From assembly GCA_042091035.1 (NCBI GenBank), contig JBELIG010000153.1, forward strand, positions 1 to 7,828: 7,828 bases of DNA. Direction: 5' to 3'. The notes beneath the pieces are model-generated. The model ran no database searches. It saw only the letters and a program-made list of their open reading frames with translations, and had not been told where the DNA came from. The position numbers and the translations under genes are program-made. Source of the DNA: AM-2324 sp042091035. GTDB lineage: Bacteria; Bacteroidota; Bacteroidia; Chitinophagales; Saprospiraceae. Positions 6,459 to 7,828 of this stretch are shown here, piece after piece; within the stretch, counting starts at the first letter, position 1; every line of letters starts with the position of its first letter.

Positions 6459-7828
6459 ATGAATCACAAGCACACAATAACATCCCTATTATTTTTATTA
6501 TTCCCGCTCTTTTCATGGGCACAACCTAATATATCCATAGAACCTATATATGATAACTTCAACCAACCTTTGGCATTGACACATGCTGGTGACGAACGAA
6601 TCTTCATCGTCCAAAAAGAAGGAAAGATTATTTGTATAAACACTAAAACAGAGGAGCGATATACCTTTTTGGACATAGAGAATCTAGTGTCTACAAATGC
6701 AAATGAAAGAGGCTTACTCGGACTTGCCTTTGATCCAGACTTCAAAAATAATGGGTACTTTTTCATTAACTATACCAACAATCAAGGGAACACAGTAATT
6801 GCAAGACTCGGCCTTCAGGTGGACAACCCGCTACTTGCATCTCCTGCTTCCTTACTACAAATAATTACTATTGACCAACCTTACAGTAATCACAATGGAG
6901 GTTGCATTGCCTTTGGGAAGGATAATTATCTGTATATAGGAAATGGAGACGGAGGCTCTGCAGGTGATCCTCAGAATGCTTCGCAAAACCCTCAATCTCT
7001 GCTTGGTAAAATGCTTAGACTAGATGTTTCAGATGCCACACAGGCAATTCCATACCAAATACCAGCAGACAATCCTTTTATTAATGATCCTGCCGTCATG
7101 GACGAGATATGGGCATTTGGATTAAGAAACCCGTGGAGGTTTAGCTTTGATAGAAACACTGGTGATCTATGGATTGGAGATGTTGGACAAAATATTTGGG
7201 AGGAAGTAGATTATGTTCCCTTCGACGCATTTGATACTGCACCCAATTTTGGATGGAGGTGTTATGAAGGATTTGAGCCCTACAATACAAATAATTGTAG
7301 TACACCTAATGCATATGACGAACCCGTTGTAGTCTACAACAACGATGATGATGGCTGTTCAATAACAGGTGGACATGTTTACCGAGGTTGCTCCTACCCT
7401 GCACTTTACGGGTATTATATATACATGGATTATTGTAGCGGTAGGATTTGGGGAATTGATGCTGATGGTTCTGACTTAGGAAACGATGTACTTTTAGGCA
7501 ATTTATCAAACTTCAACTTTGCTTCTTTCGGAGAAGATTCAGCAGGTGAAATATACGCATTGGGGATAGCAAACGGTATCATTTATAAAATGGTAGAATC
7601 AACTGATTTGATAAGTTACTCCCTAGACAAAACAGATGTCTCCTGTGATGGAGAATTGGGTAGTTTGAGCTTTAATTCGACAGAAGATGCTACCTATTGG
7701 AGCGAAATACAATGGAACAACGATGCTTCAGCATCGCTATTGTTAAGTGATTTAGAAATTGGAGTTTACACGCTTACATTAAATGGTTCAAACGGATGTA
7801 TGCTCTCGCTCAGCGAAGAAATAAATGC
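6459..7828 (+). CDS. Secreted PQQ-dependent sugar dehydrogenase-like protein with SprB-like tail, C-terminus cut by window edge
   Basis: 456 codons are open to the right edge. MNHKHTITSLLFLLFPLFSWAQ is a signal peptide, probably cut after A21. Residues about 25-378 form a six-bladed beta-propeller of the glucose/sorbosone dehydrogenase family, which oxidises sugars or other alcohols with PQQ and Ca2+. Landmarks are ERGLLGLAFDPDF (83-95), NHNGG (144-148) with His145 at the catalytic-base position, YLYIGNGDGG (157-166), LLGKMLRLDV (181-190), GLRNPWRFSFD (221-231) with Arg223/Asn224 at the PQQ-contacting positions, GDVGQ (240-244), NFGWRCYEG (263-271), GGHVYRG (304-310) and GEIYAL (363-368). Cysteines at 268, 280, 300, 311 and 326 suggest disulfides, as expected outside the cytoplasm. 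Residues about 388-456 resemble a SprB-type repeat (VSCDGELGSL, then LEIGVYTLTLNGSNGC), common in type IX-secreted surface proteins. A sorting domain would lie beyond the window. An in-frame ATG at 6432 would add nine polar residues; 6459 gives the cleaner signal peptide. The substrate is unknown, and no PQQ biosynthesis gene is in view. Confidence 0.88.
   Translation, partial: MNHKHTITSLLFLLFPLFSWAQPNISIEPIYDNFNQPLALTHAGDERIFIVQKEGKIICINTKTEERYTFLDIENLVSTNANERGLLGLAFDPDFKNNGYFFINYTNNQGNTVIARLGLQVDNPLLASPASLLQIITIDQPYSNHNGGCIAFGKDNYLYIGNGDGGSAGDPQNASQNPQSLLGKMLRLDVSDATQAIPYQIPADNPFINDPAVMDEIWAFGLRNPWRFSFDRNTGDLWIGDVGQNIWEEVDYVPFDAFDTAPNFGWRCYEGFEPYNTNNCSTPNAYDEPVVVYNNDDDGCSITGGHVYRGCSYPALYGYYIYMDYCSGRIWGIDADGSDLGNDVLLGNLSNFNFASFGEDSAGEIYALGIANGIIYKMVESTDLISYSLDKTDVSCDGELGSLSFNSTEDATYWSEIQWNNDASASLLLSDLEIGVYTLTLNGSNGCMLSLSEEIN

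Noticed and set aside
6464..7509. Minus-strand frames at 6464-6766 and 7306-7509
   Set aside because: They are antisense to the PQQ dehydrogenase gene, whose propeller motifs cover these stretches.
1..7828. Search for a defence, mobile or CRISPR-type system
   Set aside because: No transposase, integrase, nuclease, toxin-like gene, terminal repeats or regularly spaced repeats were seen; the gene content is housekeeping plus exported proteins.

Overview
The window looks like chromosomal DNA of a free-living Bacteroidota, probably from the Cytophagales/Flammeovirgaceae side of the phylum. The reasons are low GC content, start codons without a clear Shine-Dalgarno sequence, Bacteroidota-type signal peptides ending in A-x-S-Q or W-A-Q, and a secreted PQQ-type dehydrogenase with a SprB-like tail. 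The phylum call is fairly safe; the order is a guess.

Layout: positions 1-6317 are packed with three genes on the minus strand, read in the order folD (6317-5427), prmA (5339-4509) and a giant exported protein (4490 to beyond position 1). The folD-prmA gap is 87 nt and holds a perfect 12-bp hairpin. The prmA-giant gap is only 18 nt, so those two are very likely cotranscribed. A 141-bp AT-rich divergent region (6318-6458) separates folD from a plus-strand gene for a secreted sugar-dehydrogenase-like protein that runs off the right edge.

Functions: FolD supplies one-carbon units from tetrahydrofolate, and PrmA uses SAM to methylate ribosomal protein L11. Both are housekeeping enzymes linked loosely through one-carbon metabolism. 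The giant gene has no assignable function. It is at least 1496 codons long, has a signal peptide, and is mostly beta-strand-like with an internal duplication and one embedded alpha-helical segment resembling a winged helix. It takes up more than half of the window and is the main unknown here. The plus-strand gene carries the landmarks of PQQ-dependent glucose/sorbosone-dehydrogenase-type beta-propellers, followed by a SprB-like repeat that suggests export to the cell surface.

I see no tRNA, rRNA, CRISPR array, insertion sequence, phage gene or defence-type cluster. Nothing supports a new multi-gene system. The novelty, if any, lies in the giant protein and the two hairpins around folD.
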